Part shown: positions 8,354-17,144 of the stretch, piece by piece | Layout: the number at the start of each line of letters is the position of its first letter | Position numbering within the stretch: the first letter of the stretch is position 1 | Source of the DNA: SFWF01 sp045537915 | Lineage (GTDB): Bacteria; Bacillota; Clostridia; Oscillospirales; Acutalibacteraceae | Direction of reading: 5' to 3' | Assembly (NCBI GenBank): GCA_045537915.1 | Contig: JAZSQK010000063.1 | Coordinates: 61,579-125,578, forward strand | DNA length: 64,000 bases | Program-made: the position numbers and the translations under genes | Notes under the pieces: generated by a model | What the model was told of the DNA's origin: nothing | What the model saw: the letters and a program-made list of their open reading frames with translations, nothing else | Database searches by the model: none

Positions 8354-8495
8354 ACTGTGTGAGAGGGTGTGCGAATGGGCGGGTCCTGTGCGACGGGGTG
8401 CCGTGAACCATGTCAGGCGGGGAACCGAGCAGCATTAAGCAGTTAACTCTGTGCGCCGCAGTAAATCGGCTCATTCGTACGCCCTGTCATACAGT
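8354..8495 (+). ncRNA. ffs: Signal recognition particle RNA, bacterial small type
   Basis: The RNA scaffold of SRP binds Ffh and targets membrane proteins. The conserved core GGTCCTGTGCGA...GTGAACC...GTCAGG...GGGGAACCGAGCAGCA, which contains the apical loop and the symmetric internal loop of domain IV, lies at about 8391-8441. The ends pair in one long helix: 8354-8377 matches 8472-8495 over 24 positions with one mismatch and a few wobbles, followed by a T-run (8498-8503) that can end transcription. Its place directly upstream of dnaX-ybaB-recR is usual in Firmicutes. No separate Alu domain is seen. Confidence 0.9.
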
Positions 8496-8528
8496 CATTT
8501 TTTTAAATTGTTTTAGGGAGTGATTATT

Positions 8529-10133
8529 TTGGCATATAAGGCGCTTTACCGCAAATACCGTCCCAAGACCTTTTCGGAGGTGTGCGGTCAGGACCATATC
8601 ACTAAAACCCTGATGGGAGAACTAGAGGCAGGAAAAATTTCACACGCTTATCTTTTTACCGGCACCAGAGGTACAGGTAAAACAAGCTGCGCCAAAATTC
8701 TTGCCCGTGCGGTCAACTGCGAATCGGCAGCAAACGGCGATCCTTGCCTTTGCTGCGACTCCTGCAACCTTATTGAAAACGAAGAGGCTACCGATATCGT
8801 AGAGATGGACGCTGCTTCAAACAATAGCGTTGACGATGTCCGTATTCTCCGTGAGCAGATAACCTTTACCCCTACAGCTCTTAAATACCGTGTTTATATC
8901 ATCGACGAGGTTCATATGCTCTCCCCATCGGCCTTTAATGCCCTTCTCAAAACCCTTGAAGAGCCTCCCGAGCATGTTATTTTCATTCTTGCAACCACCG
9001 AGGTGCACAAGCTTCCTGCTACTATTCTTTCCCGTTGTCAACGTTTTGATTTCCACAGAATTGAAAACTCAAAGATAGTCGAGAGAATAAATTATATTGC
9101 CGATTCAGAAGGCTTTACGGTTACAGACCAGGCCGCAAATCTTATTGCCGCCGCCGCTGACGGCGGTATGCGTGATGCCCTTTCGATACTTGACCTTTGT
9201 CTGTCGAACTCGCAGCAGATTACCGAGCAGACCGTAACCTCCGCTCTCGGAATGTCGGGAGGAGAGTATCTTGCAAAACTCTCCGAATGTATTTTAAACG
9301 GCAACTGCGACAGGGCTCTTTCGCTCATAGACGAACTGCACAAAAATTCAATAGATATGCTACGTCTGGCGTCAGAGCTGTGTTCATACTTCCGTGACAT
9401 AATGATAATCAAAACGGTTTCGGGGGATAAAAAGCCGGTTGTATGCTCCTCTGCGCAATTAGCCGTTTATAAGGATTTTGCAGAAAAATTTGATATAAGG
9501 GATATTCTTCGGACCCTCGATATGTTATCGGCAGCCATTGCTTCAATGCAAACGGCAAACCGCAGAAGTACGCTTGAAATGACCGTTATCAAGCTCTGTG
9601 ACCCTGCTTTGTGTGAGGATTATGCTTCGCTTGAAAAAAGGGTTCGTATGCTTGAATCGGGCTCCTTTACGGCCCTGCCAAAGCCCCAAGCCGAAGAAAA
9701 TGAGGTCCCGAAAGCAGAAGCCAAGACTGCAGAGGTAAACGATAATAAGCAGCCCGAGCCTAAAAAAGAGCCGACTCCTCCTGCCGCAGACACAAAGCCT
9801 TCAGAGCAGGAGCTTCTCCCTGTTGAAGAATGGTCGGAGATACTAAAGGTTCTCGGCCAGTCAAATCCGCTTATGCTGGGTGTGCTCAACGGCTCCAGAG
9901 CCTTTGTTTCGGGACAGTATCTACTTATAGATGCGCCTAATCAGCAATTTAAGGATCTTATAAATAAAAAGGATGCGGTCTATCGTGACGCTATACGCAA
10001 AGCCGCTCAGACTGTGCTCGGCAAAACCTATAAGCTCGGTCCCTACCGACCCAAGACAGCAGATGCACAGCAAGATCCTTTACAGGCTCTTGCCGACAAG
10101 CTTGAAAAATTAGAGGTTCCCAAGACACTATAG
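8529..10133 (+). CDS. dnaX: DNA polymerase III subunit gamma/tau
   Basis: The 534-residue clamp-loader ATPase of the replisome. The Walker A site is GTRGTGKTS (about 44-52). A four-Cys zinc module follows at about 64-79 (CESA...CLCC...C). DEVHM (Walker B region) lies near 126 and the SRC sensor in TILSRCQRFDF near 168-172. A Pro/Glu/Lys-rich linker at about 380-430 leads to the C-terminal tau part. TTG at 8529 is chosen as start because GGGAG at 8516-8520 is well spaced for it, and the protein then begins AYKALYRKYRP as in the family. An alternative GTG at 8520 overlaps that RBS. Confidence 0.97.
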   Translation: MAYKALYRKYRPKTFSEVCGQDHITKTLMGELEAGKISHAYLFTGTRGTGKTSCAKILARAVNCESAANGDPCLCCDSCNLIENEEATDIVEMDAASNNSVDDVRILREQITFTPTALKYRVYIIDEVHMLSPSAFNALLKTLEEPPEHVIFILATTEVHKLPATILSRCQRFDFHRIENSKIVERINYIADSEGFTVTDQAANLIAAAADGGMRDALSILDLCLSNSQQITEQTVTSALGMSGGEYLAKLSECILNGNCDRALSLIDELHKNSIDMLRLASELCSYFRDIMIIKTVSGDKKPVVCSSAQLAVYKDFAEKFDIRDILRTLDMLSAAIASMQTANRRSTLEMTVIKLCDPALCEDYASLEKRVRMLESGSFTALPKPQAEENEVPKAEAKTAEVNDNKQPEPKKEPTPPAADTKPSEQELLPVEEWSEILKVLGQSNPLMLGVLNGSRAFVSGQYLLIDAPNQQFKDLINKKDAVYRDAIRKAAQTVLGKTYKLGPYRPKTADAQQDPLQALADKLEKLEVPKTL

Positions 10134-10159
10134 TCCCATAATTATAAGGAGTGAATGTT

Positions 10160-10516
10160 ATGAAGGTTAGAATTCCAAACAACAACGGCGGTATGAATCA
10201 GCAGCAGATGCTCCGTAAGGTTCAGCAGATGCAGGAGGATATGGCAACCCTTCAGGCCGACCTCGACCAGAGAGAGTTTGTCGGCTCTGCCGGTGGTGAT
10301 ATGGTAACCGTTACGGTTACGGGAAAGCACGAGGTAGTATCGGTTAAGATTAAGCCCGAGGCTCTCGAAGAGTGTGACGGCGATCCCGAGATGCTTGAGG
10401 ATTTTATTACAATTGCAGTAAACGAAGCCATAAGCAAGGCAGTTAAAACAAGCGAAGAGGAAATGGGCGCTATTACCAGTGGACTTAATCTCCCCGGTAT
10501 GCCCGGAATGTTCTAA
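10160..10516 (+). CDS. ybaB: YbaB/EbfC nucleoid-associated protein
   Basis: The 118-residue DNA-binding protein forms a tweezer-like dimer. It has a Gln/Asn/Gly-rich start, a helix (QQMLRKVQQMQEDMATLQADLDQ), a beta hairpin (GGDMVTVTVTGKHEVVSVKI) and a final helix ending in a Gly/Pro/Met-rich tail, all normal for the family. ATG at 10160 is chosen because AAGGAG sits 8 bases before it. The order dnaX-ybaB-recR with short gaps is conserved across bacteria. Confidence 0.95.
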   Translation: MKVRIPNNNGGMNQQQMLRKVQQMQEDMATLQADLDQREFVGSAGGDMVTVTVTGKHEVVSVKIKPEALEECDGDPEMLEDFITIAVNEAISKAVKTSEEEMGAITSGLNLPGMPGMF

Positions 10517-10519
10517 GCT

Positions 10520-11119
10520 ATGCCGTACAATATAGTTTCCCTTAACGAGCTTACGGCGCAGTTCAAAAAACTGCCCGGAATAGGAGAAAAAACTGCGCAA
10601 AGACTGGCCTTTTATGTCATTACCGCACCTGAAGAATATGCCACGAGATTTGCCCATGCGCTGACCGACGCCAGAAGCAAAATACATCTTTGCTCCTTGT
10701 GTCAGAGCCTCTGTGACACAGAGGTATGCTCGGTATGCTCTGATCCTCTGAGGGATAAGAGTATTATTTGCGTCGTAAGTGACCCAAAGGATGTTCTTGC
10801 CTTTGAGCGCACCCGTGAGTATAAGGGTGTATACCACGTTCTTCACGGGGTTATCTCCCCTCTCGAAGGAATAAGCCCCGAAAAGCTTAAAATAAAAGAG
10901 CTGATGTCCCGCCTTGCCGATGGTACGGTAAAAGAGGTAATCATGGCTACCGACCCAACGGTTGAGGGAGAAGCAACTGCAGGTTACATATCAAGGTTTA
11001 TAAAGCCCATGGGTATCAAAATAACCCGTCTTGCCTACGGTGTTCCGGTCGGCGGCAACCTTGAATATGCCGATTCGGTAACTCTGCAAAGAGCATTGGA
11101 CGGAAGAAATGAAATATAA
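10520..11119 (+). CDS. recR: Recombination mediator protein RecR
   Basis: The 199-residue protein works with RecF and RecO to load RecA on gapped DNA. It has the N-terminal helix-hairpin-helix (FKKLPGIGEKTAQRLAFYVI, about 16-35), the four-Cys zinc finger (CSLC...CSVC, about 57-72) and a Toprim domain (IICVVSDPKDVLAFERT and ATDPTVEGEATA). The length is typical. It starts 3 bases after ybaB, so the two are probably translationally linked. Confidence 0.97.
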   Translation: MPYNIVSLNELTAQFKKLPGIGEKTAQRLAFYVITAPEEYATRFAHALTDARSKIHLCSLCQSLCDTEVCSVCSDPLRDKSIICVVSDPKDVLAFERTREYKGVYHVLHGVISPLEGISPEKLKIKELMSRLADGTVKEVIMATDPTVEGEATAGYISRFIKPMGIKITRLAYGVPVGGNLEYADSVTLQRALDGRNEI

Positions 11120-11164
11120 CGCAAAACTCTTGTTTTGTAAATGAATAACTAGTGTGTTTTTTAG

Positions 11165-11185
11165 GTTTTCGGCTTTGCCGAAAAC
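11165..11185 (+). terminator. Hairpin after recR, possible terminator
   Basis: GTTTTCGGC / GCCGAAAAC pair around a short loop. There is no clean T-run after the hairpin, so termination is uncertain. It is followed by an AT-rich ATTCATTATTCATT stretch similar to one at 12445-12470. Confidence 0.4.
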
Positions 11186-11246
11186 ACCAAAATTATACAT
11201 TATTCACTATTCATTATTCATTAAACTACTCGAAGAGGAGTTTTTT

Positions 11247-11459
11247 ATGGTTACACAAAAGGATATAGACAGAATAAACGAACTCGCCCGTAAATCAAAA
11301 ACAGAGGGTCTGACCGATGAGGAAAAGGCAGAACAAAAGGCACTTCGCATAAAATATATCGAAGGCTTTAAGGAAAGTCTTATAGGACAGCTTGACAGTA
11401 TCACGGTTGTTGAGCCCGACGGTAGTAAGCACAAACTGAAAAAGACCCCGAAATCATGA
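11247..11459 (+). CDS. DUF896 family protein (YnzC-like)
   Basis: The 70-residue protein (MVTQKDIDRINELARKSKTE...) matches the small helical DUF896 family of Firmicutes: an N-terminal helical hairpin with RINELARK and LTDEEKAEQKALRIKYIEGFK, then a flexible tail with VVEPDG. YnzC is LexA-regulated in Bacillus; no LexA box was identified here. GAAGAGGAG precedes the ATG. Its stop overlaps the next start (ATGA). Molecular function is unknown. Confidence 0.9.
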   Translation: MVTQKDIDRINELARKSKTEGLTDEEKAEQKALRIKYIEGFKESLIGQLDSITVVEPDGSKHKLKKTPKS

Positions 11460-12406
11460 AAATAGTTGTGCTTGAAGCGGGAGTTATGACTCCCGGCGGA
11501 CTATCCCTCGACGTTTATAAGCAATTTGGCGAGGTTATAGAATATCACACCACAAAACAGGAGGATGTTATCGACCGCATTGGAGATGCCGAGATTATCC
11601 TCCTTAATAAGCTTATAATAGACGAAAAGGTTATGAGTTCTTGTCGAAATCTTAAGTTTATCGGGCTTTTTGCGACAGGCTTTAATACTATTGATGTTAA
11701 ATATGCCGCAGAGCATGGGATTACTGTCTGTAATGCAGGAAATTATTCTACATCGGCCGTTGCGCAACACACTATGGCGCTTATTTTAAATCACTTTAAC
11801 CGTATTTGCGATTATCATAATGCAGTGCAAAACGGCGTCTGGGAAAAATCAGAGCTTACCACCCTTTATGACTTCCCGACCGATGAGCTTTTCGGCAAAA
11901 CCCTCGGCATTATAGGCTACGGAAATATAGGAAAACGTGTCGCAAAACTCGCAAAAGCCTTTGATATGAAGGTTATTGTTTACACAAGGACTCCTCAAAA
12001 GGACACTTCTGTTGAATTTGTGTCCTTTGATGAATTGTTGGAAAACAGTGATATAATCTCTCTTCACTGCCCATTAACCAGTCAAAACCGTCATATGATG
12101 AACACGGAGGCCTTTGCAAAATGTAAAAAGAAGCCCCTTCTCGTCAACACAGCAAGAGGAGGCCTTGTCGATGAAAACGCACTCAAAGAGGCGGTCGAAT
12201 CGGGACTCCTTTCGGGCGCAGCGCTCGACGCCATCACGGTTGAGCCTATGAGAAACTGTGTTTTAAAGGGTGTAGAAAATATTGTCATTACACCCCACGC
12301 CGCCTGGGCGCCGATGTCGACTAGAATAAAGCTTCTCGGCATCACAGTTGACTGTATAAAGGCCTGGATAGACGGTAACCCGATAAATGTTGTATCAAAA
12401 AAATAA
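11456..12406 (+). CDS. D-2-hydroxyacid dehydrogenase
   Basis: The 316-residue NAD-dependent enzyme reduces 2-keto acids to D-2-hydroxy acids. The nucleotide motif GxGxxG is seen as GIIGYGNIGKRV near 150-161. The catalytic Arg lies in LVNTARGGLVDE (about 230-241), the Glu in AITVEP and the His in ITPHAAW (about 278-284). The phrase KFIGLFATGFNTIDVKYAAEHGITVCN is typical of the hydroxypyruvate/glycerate dehydrogenase group. The exact substrate cannot be told from sequence. It is translationally coupled to the DUF896 gene. Confidence 0.92.
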   Translation: MKIVVLEAGVMTPGGLSLDVYKQFGEVIEYHTTKQEDVIDRIGDAEIILLNKLIIDEKVMSSCRNLKFIGLFATGFNTIDVKYAAEHGITVCNAGNYSTSAVAQHTMALILNHFNRICDYHNAVQNGVWEKSELTTLYDFPTDELFGKTLGIIGYGNIGKRVAKLAKAFDMKVIVYTRTPQKDTSVEFVSFDELLENSDIISLHCPLTSQNRHMMNTEAFAKCKKKPLLVNTARGGLVDENALKEAVESGLLSGAALDAITVEPMRNCVLKGVENIVITPHAAWAPMSTRIKLLGITVDCIKAWIDGNPINVVSKK

Positions 12407-12432
12407 GCGTCTCTGTTGAGACGCTTATTTTT
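12401..12432 (+). terminator. Terminator after the D-2-hydroxyacid dehydrogenase
   Basis: AAATAAGCGTCTC, loop TGTT, GAGACGCTTATTT and a T-run. The stem starts inside the stop codon region. Confidence 0.9.
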
Positions 12433-12527
12433 AATGCAGAATTCAAAATGCATAATGCAGAATTAATGAGTTGCCTTCGGCAACGGATATAAAGCAAAGT
12501 TGATTACTTATATGCAAAAAAGGGGAA

Positions 12528-12953
12528 TCAATAAGCATTACTATAAAAATAAATATTGCCTTTAATATTTTCCGTATAAAACACATTTCCTCTGTCAACA
12601 CATTGGTAACCATCCCCCTCCGGTGTCAATCCATCGGCAGAGCATACTATTTCCTGGTTGCAATCAATAGTAACGGGGCTGTTATCTTCAGAGTAGTAGA
12701 AACCATAATCCTGTGACGAAACCGAAATACCCGTAGCTTTACAGAAAACCACAACATATCCGTCAACAATATTTACTCGTGTAATTCCTTTGATAGATAA
12801 TAACGTATCGGCGTCTTTTTCTTCGCAGGCCTGAAGAATTGCATCATAGTTTTTTTGGACAATACCAAAAACATCTTCTTTAGGTGTTTTTCCACAACCT
12901 GTAAGAATAAATATAAGCGAAATAATCCAAATAAAAGCAAATATTTTCTTCAC
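12528..12953 (-). CDS. Small lipoprotein of unknown function
   Basis: The 141-residue protein has a lipoprotein signal: MKKIFAFIWIISLIFILTGCGK, lipobox LTGC with Cys at about 21. GTG at 12953 is chosen because GGGGAGG lies upstream and the signal peptide then begins with MKK; longer ATG starts would put an odd polar stretch before it. The mature part has four further Cys residues and no recognised domain. It stands alone, opposite in direction to both neighbours. Confidence 0.7.
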   Translation of the reverse strand: MKKIFAFIWIISLIFILTGCGKTPKEDVFGIVQKNYDAILQACEEKDADTLLSIKGITRVNIVDGYVVVFCKATGISVSSQDYGFYYSEDNSPVTIDCNQEIVCSADGLTPEGDGYQCVDRGNVFYTENIKGNIYFYSNAY

Positions 12954-13069
12954 TACACAACGCCTCCCCGTTTCCATTATATCCAAAACAATAAATGATT
13001 GCAACTTTCCACTAATCAGCGCCGCAGGCCCGTTTTCCCCTTCCCCTTTCCCTTTTCCCTAAAAAACAC

Positions 13070-13098
13070 TTGCATTTTTTTCACTTTAATGTTACAAT
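13070..13098 (+). promoter_or_regulatory. Promoter of the T-box pheST transcript
   Basis: TTGCAT, a 17-base spacer and TACAAT, followed by the T-box leader. Confidence 0.65.
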
Positions 13099-13104
13099 TA
13101 CCCT

Positions 13105-13358
13105 GTTCAAATGCAATGACGAAGAAAAGTAGTTGGAAAGACCAGTCCAAAGAGAGCGGCGCCCCGGCTGAAAGCGCTGTGTCAAATCTTCCTTCGAAGT
13201 TCCCTTCCGAGCAGCGAGGCTGAAATTTCAGTAGGTCCCGACGGCAGACACCGTTAAAAGTCAAAAGAGTGTTGGCTCTATGCTAAAATCGTGGTGGTAC
13301 CGCGGAGTGTTGTTTATCAAGACTTCGTCCTCGAAAAAGGACGAAGTCTTTTTTATTT
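13105..13358 (+). promoter_or_regulatory. T-box riboswitch controlling pheST
   Basis: A leader of about 250 bases contains the T-box core TGGTACCGCG at 13295-13304, which pairs with uncharged tRNA acceptor ends. A strong terminator follows: GACTTCGTCC pairs with GGACGAAGTC (13319-13350), then a T-run. High uncharged tRNA-Phe should favour the antiterminator. Several TTC triplets (around 13190-13205) could be the Phe specifier, but the Stem I specifier loop was not resolved. Start is estimated from the promoter. Confidence 0.93.
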
Positions 13359-13385
13359 TCACAAAACCTTTCAGGAGGAAACAAT

Positions 13386-14405
13386 ATGAAAAATCAGCTC
13401 GAACAGATAAGGGCTGCCGCAAAGGCGGCAATCAACGAGGCCGCAGACGGCAAGGCCGTTGAGGAGCTTCGTGTAAAATACTTAGGTAAAAAGGGAGAAA
13501 TTACCGCAATCCTGAAGCAGATGGGCTCTCTCTCGGCAGAGGAGCGTCCCGTTATGGGTCAGCTCGCAAACGAGGTCAGAGCAGACATCGAGTCGGCTAT
13601 TGCCGAGGCGGCAGAAAAAATGAAATCGGCGGCGCTCGAGGCGCAGCTTAAGGCAGAAACTGTCGATATCACAATGCCTGCAAAGAAAAAGGCGGTAGGC
13701 TCCTTGCACCCAATAAATAAGGTTGCAAATGACCTTATTGACATTTTTCAGTCGATGGGCTTTGATGTTGTTGACGGACCCGAGGTTGAGACCGATTATT
13801 ATAACTTTGAGGCGCTCAACGTCCCCGCGGACCACCCTGCAAGAGATATGCAGGACACCTTCTTCCTTAATCCCACACTTCTTCTTCGTTCGCAGACCTC
13901 TGCAACCCAGATAAGAACAATGGAAAACCGCAAACCGCCTATTAAAATGGTCTGCCCCGGCCGTGTTTTCCGTGCCGACGAGGTTGACGCAACCCACTCC
14001 CCCGTATTTCATCAGATGGAGGGTCTTGTTGTTGATAAAGGAATCACAATGTGCGACCTCAAGGGTGTTCTCGAGCAGTTTGCCCACGAGATTTACGGGC
14101 CTGAGACCAAGGTTAAGTTCCGCCCCTCCTTCTTCCCCTTTACTGAGCCGAGTGTTGAGGTTGACGTTTCCTGCTCCGAGTGTGGCGGCAAGGGTTGCCG
14201 AGTTTGTAAGGGCAGCGGCTGGATAGAGATACTTGGAGCCGGTATGGTACACCCGAATGTGCTCCGAGGCTGCGGAATCGACCCCGAGGTTTATTCGGGA
14301 TTTGCCTTCGGCGTAGGCATCGACCGTCTTGCAATCACACGCTATAAAATAAGCGATATCCGTTTGCTTTTTGAAAACGATGTCCGCTTCCTTGAACAGT
14401 TTTAA
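13386..14405 (+). CDS. pheS: Phenylalanine--tRNA ligase alpha subunit
   Basis: The 339-residue catalytic subunit charges tRNA-Phe as part of an alpha2-beta2 enzyme. A coiled-coil N-terminus (about 1-85) precedes the class II core with GFDVVDGPEVETDYYNFEALNVPADHPAR (motif region near 117-145), FRPSFFPFTEPS (about 240-251) and FGVGIDRLAITRY (motif 3, near 313-325). A Cys-rich insert, CSECGGKGCRVCKGSGW, lies near 260-276. AGGAGG precedes the ATG. It is followed 18 bases later by pheT. Confidence 0.98.
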   Translation: MKNQLEQIRAAAKAAINEAADGKAVEELRVKYLGKKGEITAILKQMGSLSAEERPVMGQLANEVRADIESAIAEAAEKMKSAALEAQLKAETVDITMPAKKKAVGSLHPINKVANDLIDIFQSMGFDVVDGPEVETDYYNFEALNVPADHPARDMQDTFFLNPTLLLRSQTSATQIRTMENRKPPIKMVCPGRVFRADEVDATHSPVFHQMEGLVVDKGITMCDLKGVLEQFAHEIYGPETKVKFRPSFFPFTEPSVEVDVSCSECGGKGCRVCKGSGWIEILGAGMVHPNVLRGCGIDPEVYSGFAFGVGIDRLAITRYKISDIRLLFENDVRFLEQF

Positions 14406-14423
14406 GAAAGGGGGATAAACCAA

Positions 14424-16811
14424 ATGAAAATATCACTTAATCAGTTAAAAACCTATGTAGATATCGATGTAACAGTAGAAGAACTTTGCGACAGAATGGT
14501 TATGGCAGGTTTCGAGGTTGAGGAATGTATAAATCTTGCCGATACCTGTAAAAATGTTGTTGCCGCCCGTATTTTATCCCTCGCACCCCACGAAAACTCT
14601 GACCATCTGCAGATTTGCCAGATGGATATAGGCGAGTCTGAGCCTGTACAGATAGTAACAGGCGCAGATAACGTATTTGTCGGTGCTCTGGTTCCGGCCG
14701 CTCTTGATAACTCAGACCTGCCGAACGGTATGCATATCAAAAAGGGCAAGCTTCGTGGAGTAGAGTCTAACGGTATGCTCTGCTCAGGCGAGGAGCTAAA
14801 TCTCAAAGAGTCCGACTACCCCGGAGCAGAGGTTTACGGAATTCTTATTTTAAAGGATGAGTATCCCGTAGGCACCGATATGAAGGATATTTTAGGTCTT
14901 GATGACTATATAATCGACTTCAAGATTACCGCTAACCGCCCCGACTGCAACTGTGTTCTCGGTGTTGCAAAGGAGATAAGCGTTGTTCTTAAAAAACCCT
15001 TTAATCCTCCCGTTCCGAAGTATGAAACTGTCGGCGGAGATATCAACGACTATGTATCTGTCGAGGTTCGCAATTTCGACATTTGCCCCCGTTATATCAG
15101 CCGTGCAGTAAAGAATCTTCGTATTAAAGAGTCTCCCGACTGGATGAAGAGAGCCCTTAAGGCTTCGGGTATGAGACCTATCAACAATATCGTTGACATT
15201 ACTAACTTTGTAATGCTCGAAACAGGTCAGCCGATGCACGCCTTTGACCGCAGAGATATAAAGGACAGTAAAATCGTGGTAAGAAACGCCTATGACGGCG
15301 AAAAGCTTGTTACCCTCGATGAAAAGGAGCACACCCTCACCCCCGATATGCTTGTAATTGCCGACAGTGAAAACGCTACAGGCCTTGCAGGTATTATGGG
15401 CGGACTGAACTCTGAAATTAAGGATGACACAACCGAGCTTCTCTTTGAGTCGGCTAAGTTCCGCCGTGATTCTATCAGAAAGACAGGCCGTGCTCTCGGT
15501 ATCCGCACAGAATCAAGCGGACGCTATGAGAGAGGAATTGATATTAACAATACTGCATTCGCTATGGAACGTGCTTTGCAGCTTATTTTTGAGCTTGATG
15601 CAGGTGACATTGTTGACGGTATAATTGATTTGAACCAGGGTCTGCCCGAGGATAAAATTATCGAAACCACCGTAGATGGAATTACATCACTTCTCGGCGT
15701 AGATGTTCCAAAGGATACTATCGTTGAAATTCTGAACAGATTAGAGCTTCCCTGCACAGCAGACGGCGATAAGCTTACCGTTTCGGTACCCTCAATCCGT
15801 GACGATGTTGAGGGCAGAGCCGACCTGGCAGAAGAGGTTATGAGAATTTACGGCTATGACCACATTGTCGGCACCGAAATGAGAGGAACCTTAACCCGTG
15901 GCAGAAAGACCGAAGCGAGAGTTAAGGATGACACCGTAAAGGCCGCCCTTATTTGCGCTGGAGCAAGGGAGATTGCGACCTATTCCTTTATCGCAAGTAA
16001 GGCTATTGATAACCTTCTTCTCCCTGATGATGACCCGAGACGACAGGCTGTAAAGATACTCAACCCCCTCGGCGATGAGTATTCGACCATGAGAACTCAG
16101 CTTACTACAAATATGCTAACCGTCCTTGCAACAAACTACAACCGCAAGAATGAAAATGTCAGACTTTTTGAAATAAGCCGCCGCTTTATTCCAAAGGCTC
16201 TCCCCCTCACCGAAGCACCCGATGAGCTTTCAACCCTCTCGCTCGGTGCATACGGCAAGGATGAGGACTTCTTCACTATGAAGGGTATGATCGAGCAGGT
16301 TGCAGAGGCTCTCGGTGTAACACTTACCTATGAGAGAAGCTCTGAGCCCTATCTCCATCCCGGTCGTCAGGCTACCGCTCTGCTTGACGGAGCAGAGGTT
16401 GCCGTATTCGGCGAGGTTCATCCCACTGTAGCCGCAAAATATGACCTTGACTGCAAGGCTTATGTTGCCGAGGTTAAGCTTGATGTGATTTATGCGACCC
16501 AGGTTAAGCCGACAATCTACAAACCGCTTCCCAGGTTCCCTGCAGTAACACGTGACTTTGCTCTGCTCTGCGATATTGACCTTCCTGTCGGAGTTATGAC
16601 CGAAGCTATCCGCTCGGGAGCAGGAAAATATGCTGAAAAGGTTGAACTTTTTGATGTCTATGTCGGCTCACAGATACCCGAGGGTAAAAAGAGCGTTGCC
16701 TTCAGCGTCAGCCTCCGTTCTGCCGAAGCCACCCTTTCGGACGAGCAGATTGAGACCGCTACCAAGAAGATAATAAAGCGTCTTGCTGAGGTCGGCGCAA
16801 ATATCAGATAA
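14424..16811 (+). CDS. pheT: Phenylalanine--tRNA ligase beta subunit
   Basis: The 795-residue subunit has the usual domain order: N-terminal part with an EMAP/OB tRNA-binding domain (about 40-155), B3/B4 editing domain with SGRYERGID (near 366), B5, a catalytic-like module (about 480-680) and a C-terminal ferredoxin-fold anticodon-binding domain (PLPRFPAVTRDFALL to the end). Length is normal. An AAAGGGGG element precedes the ATG. Confidence 0.98.
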   Translation: MKISLNQLKTYVDIDVTVEELCDRMVMAGFEVEECINLADTCKNVVAARILSLAPHENSDHLQICQMDIGESEPVQIVTGADNVFVGALVPAALDNSDLPNGMHIKKGKLRGVESNGMLCSGEELNLKESDYPGAEVYGILILKDEYPVGTDMKDILGLDDYIIDFKITANRPDCNCVLGVAKEISVVLKKPFNPPVPKYETVGGDINDYVSVEVRNFDICPRYISRAVKNLRIKESPDWMKRALKASGMRPINNIVDITNFVMLETGQPMHAFDRRDIKDSKIVVRNAYDGEKLVTLDEKEHTLTPDMLVIADSENATGLAGIMGGLNSEIKDDTTELLFESAKFRRDSIRKTGRALGIRTESSGRYERGIDINNTAFAMERALQLIFELDAGDIVDGIIDLNQGLPEDKIIETTVDGITSLLGVDVPKDTIVEILNRLELPCTADGDKLTVSVPSIRDDVEGRADLAEEVMRIYGYDHIVGTEMRGTLTRGRKTEARVKDDTVKAALICAGAREIATYSFIASKAIDNLLLPDDDPRRQAVKILNPLGDEYSTMRTQLTTNMLTVLATNYNRKNENVRLFEISRRFIPKALPLTEAPDELSTLSLGAYGKDEDFFTMKGMIEQVAEALGVTLTYERSSEPYLHPGRQATALLDGAEVAVFGEVHPTVAAKYDLDCKAYVAEVKLDVIYATQVKPTIYKPLPRFPAVTRDFALLCDIDLPVGVMTEAIRSGAGKYAEKVELFDVYVGSQIPEGKKSVAFSVSLRSAEATLSDEQIETATKKIIKRLAEVGANIR

Positions 16812-16828
16812 AAATTTACAAAATACTC

Positions 16829-16857
16829 TTGTAATATTAACAATTTTAATATAAAAT
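16829..16857 (+). promoter_or_regulatory. Promoter upstream of ireB
   Basis: TTGTAA, a 17-base spacer and TAAAAT, 33 bases before the ireB start. Confidence 0.6.
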
Positions 16858-16890
16858 ATAAGAGTAATACTGGAAGGAGGTTATCTACCT

Positions 16891-17136
16891 ATGCTTGACA
16901 GGACTCAAACCTTTTCTATAGGAACAGATCAGGAGCAGGAGATCAGAAATATTCTGCTTACGGTTTATGATGCTCTTAAGGAGAAAGGCTACAATCCGAT
17001 AAACCAGATCGTAGGCTACATTCTTTCGGAGGATCCGACCTACATCACAACACACAACAACGCACGTAACCTTATACGCCGCATCGACCGTGATACCCTT
17101 CTTCAGAATCTGGTTAAATACTACCTGACTCACTAA
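16891..17136 (+). CDS. ireB: IreB family regulatory phosphoprotein (UPF0297/DUF965)
   Basis: The 81-residue protein (MLDRTQTFSIGTDQEQEIRNIL...GYNPINQIVGYILSEDPTYITTHNNARNLIRRIDRDTLL) is a clear IreB homologue. In Enterococcus faecalis IreB is a substrate of the Ser/Thr kinase IreK and affects cephalosporin resistance; it is phosphorylated on N-terminal threonines. Here Thr5 and Thr7 are the candidates. The usual next gene, ruvX, is not here: a terminator follows directly. GGAGG precedes the ATG. Confidence 0.95.
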   Translation: MLDRTQTFSIGTDQEQEIRNILLTVYDALKEKGYNPINQIVGYILSEDPTYITTHNNARNLIRRIDRDTLLQNLVKYYLTH

Positions 17137-17144
17137 TCCAATCT

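Noticed and set aside
9759..9770. Possible programmed frameshift in dnaX at a run of six A followed by G
   Set aside because: The codon phase is AAA AAA G, not the A AAA AAG phase needed for -1 tandem slippage, and no stimulatory stem or upstream SD-like element was seen. A -1 shift would reach a stop soon after, giving a gamma-like product, but this is coincidence-level evidence.
13482..14423. Long minus-strand open frame (313 codons) inside pheS
   Set aside because: It lies entirely opposite a well-conserved synthetase gene and shows no protein-like features of its own.
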